A stretch of 64,000 nucleotides of DNA. Source: CAZEAN01 sp964510225. Its GTDB lineage: Bacteria > Planctomycetota > Planctomycetia > Isosphaerales > Isosphaeraceae. The stretch lies in the NCBI GenBank assembly GCA_964510225.1, contig CAZEAN010000007.1:24349-88348 (forward strand). Reading direction: 5' to 3'. Shown here one piece after another: positions 18,188 to 27,296 of this stretch. The notes below the pieces were generated by a model. It was not told the DNA's origin, did no database searches, and saw nothing but the letters and a program-made list of their open reading frames with translations. Within the stretch, counting starts at the first letter, position 1. Each line of letters starts with the position of its first letter. The translations under genes and the position numbers were made by a program.

Positions 18188-20512
18188 TTGGGGCTTTTCT
18201 GGACGCTCCTGCTTAATGGATTGCTCTGGTTTGGCGGGCTCCAAGCCGCTCGAGGGCTTGGCCAACCTCGGGGCCTTACGTCTTGGCTTGCGGCTGCTGC
18301 TCTCTCCTGGAGCTGGCTGACACTCGGAATGGAGCTTCTTGGATCCTTCGGGTTTCTCAGCCGGGTGCCTTTGCTCGCATGGGTTGGTCTTGGAGTGATG
18401 ATCGGCCTAGTCTGCCGTTACGTTTGGCCGATCCAGGAAGAGTCGGGCCCTTCGGTAGCTGCCGGTCCCCAGGATCAGCGCTGGGGACCCTGCACGACGA
18501 TCGCGGTTGGAATCACACTCTGGACCTTTGCACTCTGGGGGTTCCGGTCTGCTTTCAACGCGGTCAAAGTGGTAAGTGATGGGCCGATCTATCATCTCTG
18601 GTTCGCGTCGCGTTGGTGGCAGGAATCGCGACTCAGTCTGGTTCCAACCCCTTTCGGCGATAATGTCGCTACCTACTTCCCAGCAGTCGGCGATCTCTGG
18701 TTCTGCTGGCTCATCATTGGCTCGGGGACCGATGCACTGGCAAAAGTTGGTCAGGCCCCTTTCCTCATCCTCAGTGGCTTCGCTTCCTTCGCGATCGCCC
18801 GGAGACTTGGGGGCGGGTTTTCCGGTTCGGTGATTGCGGCCTGCTGTCTTGTCACGGCATCCCCGTTGCTCGTTTTTGCCTTTGAGCCCAATGTTGACTC
18901 GATTATGCTCGCCGGGTATCTGCTCGCTACCCTCTTTTTGCTGCGCTACTGCCTGGGCGACGGCGGTTTTGGAACCCTCGCGATCGGAGCGATGGTGGCA
19001 GGAGCTGCCTGGGGATGCAAACCTACGGGACTCGTTTTCCTCCCGCCGTTGCTCTTCGTTGTCGGGATCCGCATTCTCTACAAGCCGATGGGCCGGTGGA
19101 CTCGGTTGGGCCACCTCGCTGCGTTGGCACTCCTACCGATGCTCAACGTCGGCTACTGGTACCTCCGTAACCTTCAGATCGGTGGAAACCCGCTATATCC
19201 CTTGCAAGTTGAGATCGGTGGACACGTCGTGTTACCAGGCTGGTTTGGTCGTGAAGTGATGTCAACGACACGTTACTACATTGACCCAAAGAATTGGCGC
19301 GCATTCCTTGATGTGATGCTCCAGGTATTTGATCCCCGACTGGCCCCGCTTTGGGTGTCGGGATTGATGCTAAGCTTGTTCTCCGGCCTCGGACGTTCCC
19401 GATCGTGGCAAGGTAATTCCGGTGTGGAGCCGTCTTCCTCCACGCCGATCCTAATCAAGCGAGCGGTCGCGGTAATTGCGGTTCTCGGACTCGTGAATGT
19501 CATCCTTTATTGGGCGGGCATTCCCTACCGGACTCAACAGCGCTTCGTGTTTCCTGCCTTAGGACTCGCAAGCATTTCGTTAGCACTCTTGATCAGCCGT
19601 GCCTCGGTTCTTCGACTTCTCGCCGTCGGACTTTTAAGTCTCCACCTCTTCACGGGGCATGGCTGGCCGTGGGCCGGACCAGGAGAGGATTCAATGATAC
19701 CTTGGGATCTGACGCCGATGGTCCCCAATGCGATGCCGGCTGCCATCAGAATCCCAGTCGATTGGGAAGCGGTCCTGGAGGGTTCGGTCTCGGGATCCGA
19801 AAGCTTGAGCGGATTGATCAGTCCCCTTGCAGTCGGTGCGGGGGGGATCGTGGCTGCCCTGTGTTTCGGCATTGCCTGGAACCGTCGAAGCAGGATCAGG
19901 AACTGGATTCTCGCAGGGGGCAGTTTCCTCGGATTCCTCCTTATCGCGGGATTGCTTTTGTTTCCTTGGGAGACGCCGACCGCCCTCCGCTTCTACCCCG
20001 GATTTCCGAATGACCCCGGTGTCCCGCCCCAAGCCCGGTTTGGCTATACCCAAGGATGGCTGACGCTCCATCGTTTAGCGCGTTCCGACGAGCCAAGGGT
20101 TGCCTACGTCGGGACCAATCTGCCTTATTATCTGCTCGGTCCGGAACTGAAGAATCGGGTTCGGTATATCAATATTAATGAGCATCGCGACTGGCTCTTG
20201 CATGATTACCATCGGGAGGCGACTGCCCAAGGCCGCCCGAACTGGCCTGGCTATCGGCCGGAATGGGATCGGGAAGAGGCCGACTTGGGGGCTTGGCTGG
20301 GCAATCTTCGAGCCGAGCAGATCGAATGGCTCGTGGTTGCCCGACACAATGTGGACGAACCGTGGCCGATTGAACGTCAATGGGCTGACGAGTATCCCGA
20401 ACTCTTTCGGTTACAAGATCAGAATAATCCTGCGAATCCGCTCTTCCTGATTTATCGATTCGAGCCCGAACAGATTAACTCTCGACAATTCAGCCTGCCG
20501 TCGGGGTTATAA
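18188..20512 (+). CDS. Polytopic GT-C type glycosyltransferase-like membrane protein
   Basis: A 774-residue protein with about 14 hydrophobic segments. The early periplasmic loop has SDGPIYHLWFASRWWQE, matching the acidic loop motif of lipid-linked-sugar-dependent GT-C enzymes, and later WGCKPTGLVFLPPL and YLRNLQIGGNPLYPL match its paralogue at 52165-54330 (MGCKYPGLV, LLRNLIDTGNPVYPL). The C-terminal 180 residues are mostly soluble. It probably transfers a sugar from a polyprenyl phosphate donor on the outer face of the membrane; the acceptor is unknown. The start is TTG, supported by AGGAG eight bases upstream. It lies 76 bases after the DUF4350 gene in the same direction. Confidence 0.8.
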   Translation: MGLFWTLLLNGLLWFGGLQAARGLGQPRGLTSWLAAAALSWSWLTLGMELLGSFGFLSRVPLLAWVGLGVMIGLVCRYVWPIQEESGPSVAAGPQDQRWGPCTTIAVGITLWTFALWGFRSAFNAVKVVSDGPIYHLWFASRWWQESRLSLVPTPFGDNVATYFPAVGDLWFCWLIIGSGTDALAKVGQAPFLILSGFASFAIARRLGGGFSGSVIAACCLVTASPLLVFAFEPNVDSIMLAGYLLATLFLLRYCLGDGGFGTLAIGAMVAGAAWGCKPTGLVFLPPLLFVVGIRILYKPMGRWTRLGHLAALALLPMLNVGYWYLRNLQIGGNPLYPLQVEIGGHVVLPGWFGREVMSTTRYYIDPKNWRAFLDVMLQVFDPRLAPLWVSGLMLSLFSGLGRSRSWQGNSGVEPSSSTPILIKRAVAVIAVLGLVNVILYWAGIPYRTQQRFVFPALGLASISLALLISRASVLRLLAVGLLSLHLFTGHGWPWAGPGEDSMIPWDLTPMVPNAMPAAIRIPVDWEAVLEGSVSGSESLSGLISPLAVGAGGIVAALCFGIAWNRRSRIRNWILAGGSFLGFLLIAGLLLFPWETPTALRFYPGFPNDPGVPPQARFGYTQGWLTLHRLARSDEPRVAYVGTNLPYYLLGPELKNRVRYININEHRDWLLHDYHREATAQGRPNWPGYRPEWDREEADLGAWLGNLRAEQIEWLVVARHNVDEPWPIERQWADEYPELFRLQDQNNPANPLFLIYRFEPEQINSRQFSLPSGL

Positions 20513-20621
20513 TGAAGAAGATACTTGGCCTCGCCACAAGTAGATCGTTCCCACGAGCGTCTTAATCTCCTCTGGGGCGACTGAGATCGGCCCGGCATTT
20601 GCAATCGATCGAGGTTCTTCG

Positions 20622-22664
20622 ATGCGACTTACCCTCCGAACCCTGCTTGCCTGGATCGATGACGCACTCCCACCTGAGGAAGCTCGCCAAATCGGTAAGC
20701 AAGTCGACGAGTCTCCGTACGCGAACCAATTGGTCGAACGGATCCGACGCGTGACCCGGCGTCGTCGACTTACCATCCCCCCCAGCAGCGGACCTGATGC
20801 TGTTGATCCCAACCTCGTTGCCGGCTACCTCGACAACGAAATTGACTCGGACCGGGTCGCTGAGCTTGAGAACCGATGCCTTGAGTCGGACGTTCATCTT
20901 GCCGAGGTCGCCAGTTGCCATGAGATCCTCAGCTTGATTAAGAACAAGGCCAAGGTTCTGCCTGAAACACGGATCCGGATGTATGGACTCGTCAAAGGTC
21001 AAGAGGCGAGGCAGATCGCTTCTGAAGCAGCGTTACCGACTGACGGTGAATTGTCGGGCGCGGTTCCGCCGTGGTACTTCGAGGAAACGGCGGGTCAATC
21101 GATTCTCACGACGATTGGACCTGTGATTTTGGCCGCGCTTTTGATCATACTTGCATTTGGGATTGGCTGGGCAAACTTCCAGTCCGCCGCCCGGTCCTTA
21201 GGCGTTTCCGATGACTCTGAGTTGACCCAGCGAGCGGTCCTTGACCGCGAGGTCCCGATCGTCGAAGACCTTGGGGACCAGCAAGACGAGCAAGCTCCGG
21301 CTCTGAGCCCGGAGAACGAAGATCCTTCTGTTGAGAGTCCGACAGAATCACCTGAAGTCTCGGTAGTCGCAACTCCACCGAGTTCATCGGGGGATGATCT
21401 GACCACTGATCGCCTGGAATCGACAGCAAACTCGGGGATGGTCGGTGAGACGTCAGTGGATCGTCCAACCGTTCCTGAGAGACCAGCGGTCGAGTTACGC
21501 CGGTCCGAAATTCCCGAGGGATCTCTTGGGCTCGTCAACCGACTCACCGGGTTCCTCCTGATCACCAGAGACGAAGGTAACCGTTGGACCCCTCTTAAGG
21601 CTGGGGATACGCTTGGGTCTGGCGATCGAGTGGTCAATCTCGCTCCGTTCCGCGCCACCCTGCAACTCGGAGACGCATTGTTGACCTTGATTTCTCAAGT
21701 GGAGCTTCGAGTCAAAGAGCCCGAAGGCGATCAGACCTGCCAGATTGAGTTAATCGAAGGGACAATTGTTCTTGAGCCGACTGATCTCGCCGCTTCAGAC
21801 TCAACTGCAGCCGTAATGATCGGGGACCGAGTGATCGCGTTGCAGCCGGTCGACGATCAGCGAGTGGGACTCTCTCGGTTCGGCAACCGTCCTCCGGGGG
21901 ATGCCAGCGGTGTTCCTCTCCTCTCGATCACGACCTCGACGGGTGAGCTTCAAGTCACTATTGACGACGAGACCGCAGACCCATTACTGGGGCCAATCGT
22001 TGCCCTCTATGATCAAGAGGCTGCCTTGATCGCTCTTGACCAAGGGATGGTTCCGCCCTGGCTCGATCAGACTGAAGCCTCTCCTGATGAGCTCCAAGCC
22101 GGCGACCGCTTTGCGACACTTCTCGAAGCCTATCCGGGGAACCTTACCTTCGGACTCTTAGAAGGGCTCAGAGACGAACGCGTGGAGGTACAATCTCTTT
22201 CGGTGGCGGCACTCGGAGCGATCGGTGAATTTGAACAAGTTCTCCCACTTTTAAGTAGCGAGAACACACCAGCACTCCGGGCGGCCGCAATCGGAGTCAT
22301 TTCTCGAGAGCTCGCGACGAGCGAAGTCGATGCCGCCGCTATCGTCGCCATGATCGAGGAGCTATTCTCGGGAGAGCCCGAAACCGCCGCGGATCTGATC
22401 CGTCTTCTTGTTGGCTATGAAATCGAGCAACTCGAACGCAGCACAGCCGACCAGCGCCAGACCTTGTTTGCGAAACTCGTTGAAGACCTTGGTTCCGAGA
22501 ATCCAAGCGTCCGCCAGCTCGCTATTCAGACGATCATGGGACTGACTGGACGGGGTTCGCTCGGCTATGATCCCGATGATCCCGAAGGAAGTGGCGGGCT
22601 TGAAGCATGGCAACAGTTGCTCAATCAAGGAGATCTCAACTTTCCAGGCCAACCGAGGCCTTAG
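20622..22664 (+). CDS. Anti-sigma-like N-terminus, FecR-like domain and HEAT-like repeats in one membrane protein
   Basis: A 680-residue single-span protein. Residues 1-130 form a cytoplasmic region (LLAWIDDALPPEEARQIGKQ, LVAGYLDNEIDSDRVAELEN) with the helical layout of anti-sigma factors but without the zinc-binding HxxxCxxC. A transmembrane helix lies at about residues 155-188, then an acidic Ser/Pro linker. Residues about 302-390 resemble FecR (LKAGDTLGSGDRVVN, ATLQLGDALLTLIS, CQIELIEGTIVLEP). Residues about 500-640 form HEAT-like helical repeats (RDERVEVQSLSVAALGAIGE, TPALRAAAIGVISRELA). Such a layout suggests a transmembrane signal sensor, but no ECF sigma gene is next to it. GAGG lies seven bases before the ATG. 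Confidence 0.75.
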   Translation: MRLTLRTLLAWIDDALPPEEARQIGKQVDESPYANQLVERIRRVTRRRRLTIPPSSGPDAVDPNLVAGYLDNEIDSDRVAELENRCLESDVHLAEVASCHEILSLIKNKAKVLPETRIRMYGLVKGQEARQIASEAALPTDGELSGAVPPWYFEETAGQSILTTIGPVILAALLIILAFGIGWANFQSAARSLGVSDDSELTQRAVLDREVPIVEDLGDQQDEQAPALSPENEDPSVESPTESPEVSVVATPPSSSGDDLTTDRLESTANSGMVGETSVDRPTVPERPAVELRRSEIPEGSLGLVNRLTGFLLITRDEGNRWTPLKAGDTLGSGDRVVNLAPFRATLQLGDALLTLISQVELRVKEPEGDQTCQIELIEGTIVLEPTDLAASDSTAAVMIGDRVIALQPVDDQRVGLSRFGNRPPGDASGVPLLSITTSTGELQVTIDDETADPLLGPIVALYDQEAALIALDQGMVPPWLDQTEASPDELQAGDRFATLLEAYPGNLTFGLLEGLRDERVEVQSLSVAALGAIGEFEQVLPLLSSENTPALRAAAIGVISRELATSEVDAAAIVAMIEELFSGEPETAADLIRLLVGYEIEQLERSTADQRQTLFAKLVEDLGSENPSVRQLAIQTIMGLTGRGSLGYDPDDPEGSGGLEAWQQLLNQGDLNFPGQPRP

Positions 22665-22748
22665 CTTCCTGAGCGATCATTCCCTTAAGTCTGCAAGAGC
22701 CAGAGGCCCTCGTTGGTTGGTCAGCCTGGCAACAGAAGGAGATCGGTC

Positions 22749-23555
22749 TTGGCCGAAAACTATCAACACTATCGGACCATTGCCGAGTCGGTTGCCCGGA
22801 ATGCCGGTGCTGTCCTCCGAGATCGCTTTGGTAGGGTCGACGTCCGGGAAAAGGGGCCAGGTGATCTCGTCACGGAAGCGGATCTTGCCAGCCAGCGGAT
22901 GATCGCGAAGGCCATCGCCGACGCCTTCCCGGAACACACACTACTCGCTGAGGAAGAAGGAGTTCGACCCGACCCGGACCGCCCTTGGCGTTGGATCGTC
23001 GATCCCCTCGATGGGACCGTCAACTTTGCGCATCGATTCCCATTCTGGACCGTCTCTATTGCGTTGGAACATCAGGGTGAACTGGTCGTCGGCGTCATTC
23101 ACGACCCCATCGCAGGAAGCCTCTATTCGACTTCGAAAGGGGGCGGCACGACCTTGGACGGATCGCCGATCCGTGTCTCAGAACCCTTAAAACTGGGAGA
23201 GTCTCTGATCACGGCAGCGTTCCCGACTCGCTTTGGTGACGACGCACCTACCCAGCTTGCGTTGATGGGAAGGTTCTCCACAAACACTCACTCGGTCCGA
23301 AGGACGGGTTCGACGGCCTACAACCTTGCGATTCTCGCTGCCGGTGGTTGCGAGGTCTGCTTCGGGACACATGTGCATCCATGGGATGTCGCTGCTGGTG
23401 TCCTCCTTGTCCGAGAAGCGGGTGGACGCGTCACCCAGCTCAATGGAGATCCCTACAATCTCTACGGAAAAGAGATTCTTGCGACGAACGGGTTGGTGCA
23501 CGACGAGGCCGTTCGGGCGGTTGCGGAAGCAATGGCCTCACTCGCTCGATCGTGA
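22749..23555 (+). CDS. Inositol monophosphatase family protein
   Basis: A 268-residue Mg-dependent phosphatase of the IMPase/SuhB/CysQ superfamily. The metal-binding motifs are present: GDLVTEADLASQ, LLAEEEG, the central WIVDPLDGTVNFAHRFP and the C-terminal HPWDVAAGVLLVREAGG. It should dephosphorylate inositol phosphates or a related sugar phosphate or nucleotide. I chose the TTG at 22749 because AAGGAG lies seven bases upstream and the product then begins at the usual N-terminal helix (AENYQHYRTIAESVAR); an in-frame TTG 12 codons earlier has no such site. It lies between the FecR/HEAT gene and the first large exported protein, perhaps by chance. Confidence 0.93.
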   Translation: MAENYQHYRTIAESVARNAGAVLRDRFGRVDVREKGPGDLVTEADLASQRMIAKAIADAFPEHTLLAEEEGVRPDPDRPWRWIVDPLDGTVNFAHRFPFWTVSIALEHQGELVVGVIHDPIAGSLYSTSKGGGTTLDGSPIRVSEPLKLGESLITAAFPTRFGDDAPTQLALMGRFSTNTHSVRRTGSTAYNLAILAAGGCEVCFGTHVHPWDVAAGVLLVREAGGRVTQLNGDPYNLYGKEILATNGLVHDEAVRAVAEAMASLARS

Positions 23556-23691
23556 TACGATTCCGAGTGTTCTGAAGGGCATTACCATTCGCTCACGGTT
23601 CCTCTCTAACGTCCAGCAAGGCGCCACAGTTCCCCTCGCTTGCGCCTCTTTTAAAACGATCACGAACCCGTCCCGCTTGAGGGCTCCGAGC

Positions 23692-26600
23692 GTGCGCGTC
23701 CGTTCCTCGGCTCCGAATTCTAGATCCGCGCTCACGAAGGTCATCCCTCCCCTGATCGGAGGTTTCCTCTTCGGCGTGATTAACAATGGAACAATTGCGG
23801 CTCAGTCAGCGTCCCCCGATGACTCTCAAACCGTCCGTGGTCAGGATCTCGAAAACGAAGAGCTTTTCTCCCTCGCTCCGCAAGAACTCAATCCGTTACC
23901 AGGCGAGTCGTTCGATTCCTTTTTGGGACGCCGCGCTGAATCGCTCAATCAAGGTGTCGAGCGATCAGAAAGCTGGATCACTTCGATCGCACTTCAAGGC
24001 TCTGTCGTCGAAAAGAAGGATGGAACCGAGGAGGGAGTATGTCGGCTCCGATTTGGACTCCAGACCCGAGGTCGAGGACCCTACCGGATTCAAATCGGGC
24101 TCAATGGTTTGAACCTCCGTGAAGCGACGACCGGTACCGGGCGTCTTGTCGAGTGGCAGAATGATCCCGAGCAGGGTTGGTGGTTGATCCTCGAAGACCC
24201 CATTAGGACGCCTCAATTTGTCGATGTCGACGTGATCGTTGACGTGGAAGCCTTCGGTGGGGAGCGTCTTCTTGAGTTCAAACTCCCCCCTGCTCCTGAG
24301 ACGAAGATTAACCTCAAATTGCCCTACGAAGTGGAGACCGTTTTCATCGGTGAGGACGATCTGAGGCCTGTCCTTAACCTCCCAGACGGATCTCAACTGG
24401 ATGCAATCCTCAAGATTGGCGATCCAGTCAGAGTCCGCTGGGAACCTCCGGAGGGGACGACTGAATCTGTTGCCCCATTGCTGCTCGCCGAGGGACACCG
24501 AACCCTCGCGGTGGGCCCCGGGAGTCTGACAACCCGATCGACCTGGGAGGTCCGAGCCTTCCGTGGGGTTGTTTCGGAACTGATCGTCCGTCTTGATCCG
24601 GCTACGGAGTTCCTCGAAACCAAAGTCAACGGGATCTTAGTCGAACCAATACCGGTCTCGGAGACGGGAACTTCGACCAGTCTTGACCGCCTGGAACTCT
24701 TGCGGATTCCACTTGCAGACCCACTCGATGTTGGCGAATCGACCACGATCCGTCTCGAAAGCCAACGGCCTCTGAATTTGGAGAGTGCCGGTCCCCAACC
24801 GATTCTCGATCGCGGCCATTGGTTCGAAGGGGTCACTATCCAAGAGGGGACGCTTTCGATCTCAGCTCCCGAACGCATCAGTGTTCGACTGCAACCACCC
24901 CCTGGTCTGAACCCCATCAGCCCGCGAGCACTTCCCGAGGAGGCGAGATCGCTTGATCTGAATGAGGCGTCGATTGTTCATGCCTTCCGATTCGACAGTC
25001 CTGTCGATGCGCTCATGTTCCAAGTCGCCCGGAAGCCCTCGATGATTGTGATCGATCGTCTGCAAACACAGATCGAGTTCGATTTCGAGTCCGGCCTTGC
25101 TCAAGTTCTCTGCCAATTCACGGCGGAATCAGAACAAGGACCGATCGAGGAGCTTCGCGTCCTGGTTCCTGATGGTCTGCGACTTGACCGTGTTGAACCT
25201 ACCGAGGGCTTTCCTGGTTGGAGTCTTGAACAAGACGAGAGCACGGGCGAGACTACACTCGTCCTCCCGATCCCTCCTGAACCCGACGCTGAAGCCAGGA
25301 AATCGATTGTAGTCGACCTTAGTGGCCAAGTGGGTTTACCCGTCGCTGGAAACCAATTCAGGGATCAAGAACTCACAATACCATTGTTTCAACCAACCGC
25401 TGCTGTGTACCGGAGCGTCACGGTCGTTGCTAGAGCACCTCAAGGGATCACGCTCGGATCGAAGTTGACGACTTCACGAAAAGAATCGTTGTTCGACCAC
25501 GATACGCTTCTCCCAGCATTGCTCGATGACCGACCGTACGAGCTAAAAAGCCGCTTCCGCATTCCTCCCCCTGCAATCTCTATCGTCGCGCGTGCGCAAG
25601 GGAATGTTGTCCATCGGGAGGTCGATCTTCAAGCGAGAGTTGGCTTGGATGGTCTGGGGGTCCAGCAGACGGTCACGCTTCATGTCCTGAACGGCGAACT
25701 AGCCGAAGCCGTCTTAGAAATCCCTGAAGCGATCGAGCGTCGATGGGAACTTCGGACGCCGGTCGACCGAAATCTTCCGCTGGAACCAGGGGCGTCCGGG
25801 GAGCAACGTCGGCGATTGGTGATCCGACCGATCTCGGCTGGTTCCTCGATAAAGCTCTCCTTCGTCTATCAGATTGAACCACCAGAGCCGTTGGTACCCG
25901 GGAAACCGTTTGAGTTCGAGATTCCCGAAATCGAAGTTCGGACACCTGGACACTCGTCAGCAACCCGGCTGAAAGTTGCTGCACCAGGGACGATTCAACT
26001 TCAGCCTGAAGGGAACGGCTGGCGACGTCTGGATGGCACCCAGGCCGTTGCTGATCCGAGTGGTGGAGCCCCGGTCCCGCTACAACTCTCAAAGGTCCTA
26101 GCAGCGGGGATTGCCTCAGTTCGGGAACGAACTCCCCGACTGACGGCCGTTGTTTCTCCCCAAGCCGACCTCCCCAGCACCTTGGCATCGCGACTCTATC
26201 TCAGAACAGAACAGGCGACGAATGGGAGCGTCCGAGTCACCGCCTTTTATCGGATGGAACGTTTCCAAGACGCAATTGGAGTGCGGCTCAACCCAGTCGC
26301 TGTCCTCGATCAGGTTTCATTGGACGGTCGATCACTAGTTTCTGGTGTGGTCAGAGATCCCGAACGTCCTGGAGATTTCTGGGTCCGACCGACGGGCGGG
26401 GCGTCGACCGAGTCGGAAGGTCTCCTCGAACTCCGGTACCGCGTTCCCCGATCGGCGGATTCTGATCGATGGCGTCCTCCACAACTTCTCGACGATGGCA
26501 CGGTACTCGATTCGCTCTGGGAGATCCGCCTGCCTAGCAGTCTGGCGATGATTGGAACCCCGATCGGATATTCGGACGAGAATCGTTGGGCTTGGTCGGG

Positions 26601-27240
26601 GTTCGGTCGAGAGCGCCAGCCCTGGAAAACAGAGGAAGAACTTTTGGAGTGGGTCAACGCCCCTCTACAAGGTACCAAAGGCGATGAATCGGGAACCAAC
26701 TCAGTTCGCTTCCGCTTTCATAGCTATTTGTTCGCCACTCCTGGAGAGCCTGATGCGATTAATCCACTGATTGCTCCGTATGCGTTGGTGATCGGTTGCT
26801 GTTCAGGGGGAGTCTTCTTCGCAGGGATGCTTGCATTGTCTTTTCCAGGGCTTCCTCGACGATTGATCGTTGCCGCCTTGGTCTTAACGCTCGGAGGACT
26901 CTCAGTTCTCGGGCCTGCAACCTCGATCTTGCTTGCAGAATCGTCAGTCATCGGGCTTTGTTTGATCCCGATTGCTGGGCTGATCCGACGCGCCGTGGAC
27001 CGACGGAGACCGATCAGTCAGTTCCCCGATGGAAGTAGCCTTGGCACCTTCGAACCGAATCCCATTTCAGACGAACTCCGGGTACCATCGGCTCCGACGC
27101 CAGCGGTTGGATCCGACGACTCCACTGCCATCAGATCTCGGCCACCGATTCCACCCTCCCAAGGACCCAACCAAGACGCAATCATTGAGATCAAGGCTCC
27201 CGTTTCTGAACCAAAAGCATCCGAAACCGTGATCAAATAG
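23692..27240 (+). CDS. Large exported beta-modular membrane protein A
   Basis: A protein of about 1,182 residues that I do not recognise. From the chosen GTG (GAGGG nine bases upstream) the N-terminus is a signal-like segment (LIGGFLFGVINNGTIAAQS). Residues about 60-1000 are a string of beta-rich modules, each with a strand of the form IEELRVLVPDGLRLDRV, then a strand such as ETTLVLPIPPEP, a hydrophobic strand and a start such as YRSVTVVARAPQGI. About residues 1026-1102 hold two or three membrane spans (YALVIGCCSGGVFFAGMLAL and following), and the last 80 residues are a Pro/Ser/Glu-rich tail, presumably cytoplasmic. The reading frame is open further upstream into the phosphatase gene but that part has no coding look. 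The gene ends two to 56 bases before its larger relative. Confidence 0.72.
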   Translation: MRVRSSAPNSRSALTKVIPPLIGGFLFGVINNGTIAAQSASPDDSQTVRGQDLENEELFSLAPQELNPLPGESFDSFLGRRAESLNQGVERSESWITSIALQGSVVEKKDGTEEGVCRLRFGLQTRGRGPYRIQIGLNGLNLREATTGTGRLVEWQNDPEQGWWLILEDPIRTPQFVDVDVIVDVEAFGGERLLEFKLPPAPETKINLKLPYEVETVFIGEDDLRPVLNLPDGSQLDAILKIGDPVRVRWEPPEGTTESVAPLLLAEGHRTLAVGPGSLTTRSTWEVRAFRGVVSELIVRLDPATEFLETKVNGILVEPIPVSETGTSTSLDRLELLRIPLADPLDVGESTTIRLESQRPLNLESAGPQPILDRGHWFEGVTIQEGTLSISAPERISVRLQPPPGLNPISPRALPEEARSLDLNEASIVHAFRFDSPVDALMFQVARKPSMIVIDRLQTQIEFDFESGLAQVLCQFTAESEQGPIEELRVLVPDGLRLDRVEPTEGFPGWSLEQDESTGETTLVLPIPPEPDAEARKSIVVDLSGQVGLPVAGNQFRDQELTIPLFQPTAAVYRSVTVVARAPQGITLGSKLTTSRKESLFDHDTLLPALLDDRPYELKSRFRIPPPAISIVARAQGNVVHREVDLQARVGLDGLGVQQTVTLHVLNGELAEAVLEIPEAIERRWELRTPVDRNLPLEPGASGEQRRRLVIRPISAGSSIKLSFVYQIEPPEPLVPGKPFEFEIPEIEVRTPGHSSATRLKVAAPGTIQLQPEGNGWRRLDGTQAVADPSGGAPVPLQLSKVLAAGIASVRERTPRLTAVVSPQADLPSTLASRLYLRTEQATNGSVRVTAFYRMERFQDAIGVRLNPVAVLDQVSLDGRSLVSGVVRDPERPGDFWVRPTGGASTESEGLLELRYRVPRSADSDRWRPPQLLDDGTVLDSLWEIRLPSSLAMIGTPIGYSDENRWAWSGFGRERQPWKTEEELLEWVNAPLQGTKGDESGTNSVRFRFHSYLFATPGEPDAINPLIAPYALVIGCCSGGVFFAGMLALSFPGLPRRLIVAALVLTLGGLSVLGPATSILLAESSVIGLCLIPIAGLIRRAVDRRRPISQFPDGSSLGTFEPNPISDELRVPSAPTPAVGSDDSTAIRSRPPIPPSQGPNQDAIIEIKAPVSEPKASETVIK

Positions 27241-27296
27241 AGTTGTCCAAGGTGAGCTTCAGGGATCTTATTGGCTTGACGTTATCATTGCGACCG

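Noticed and set aside
18407..19114. 235-codon minus-strand frame inside the GT-C gene
   Set aside because: Charged low-complexity product opposite well-formed transmembrane helices.
23326..23691. 122-codon upstream extension of large protein A
   Set aside because: It overlaps the phosphatase gene by 230 bases and contains no hydrophobic signal; a GTG with a GAGGG site downstream gives a plausible export signal.
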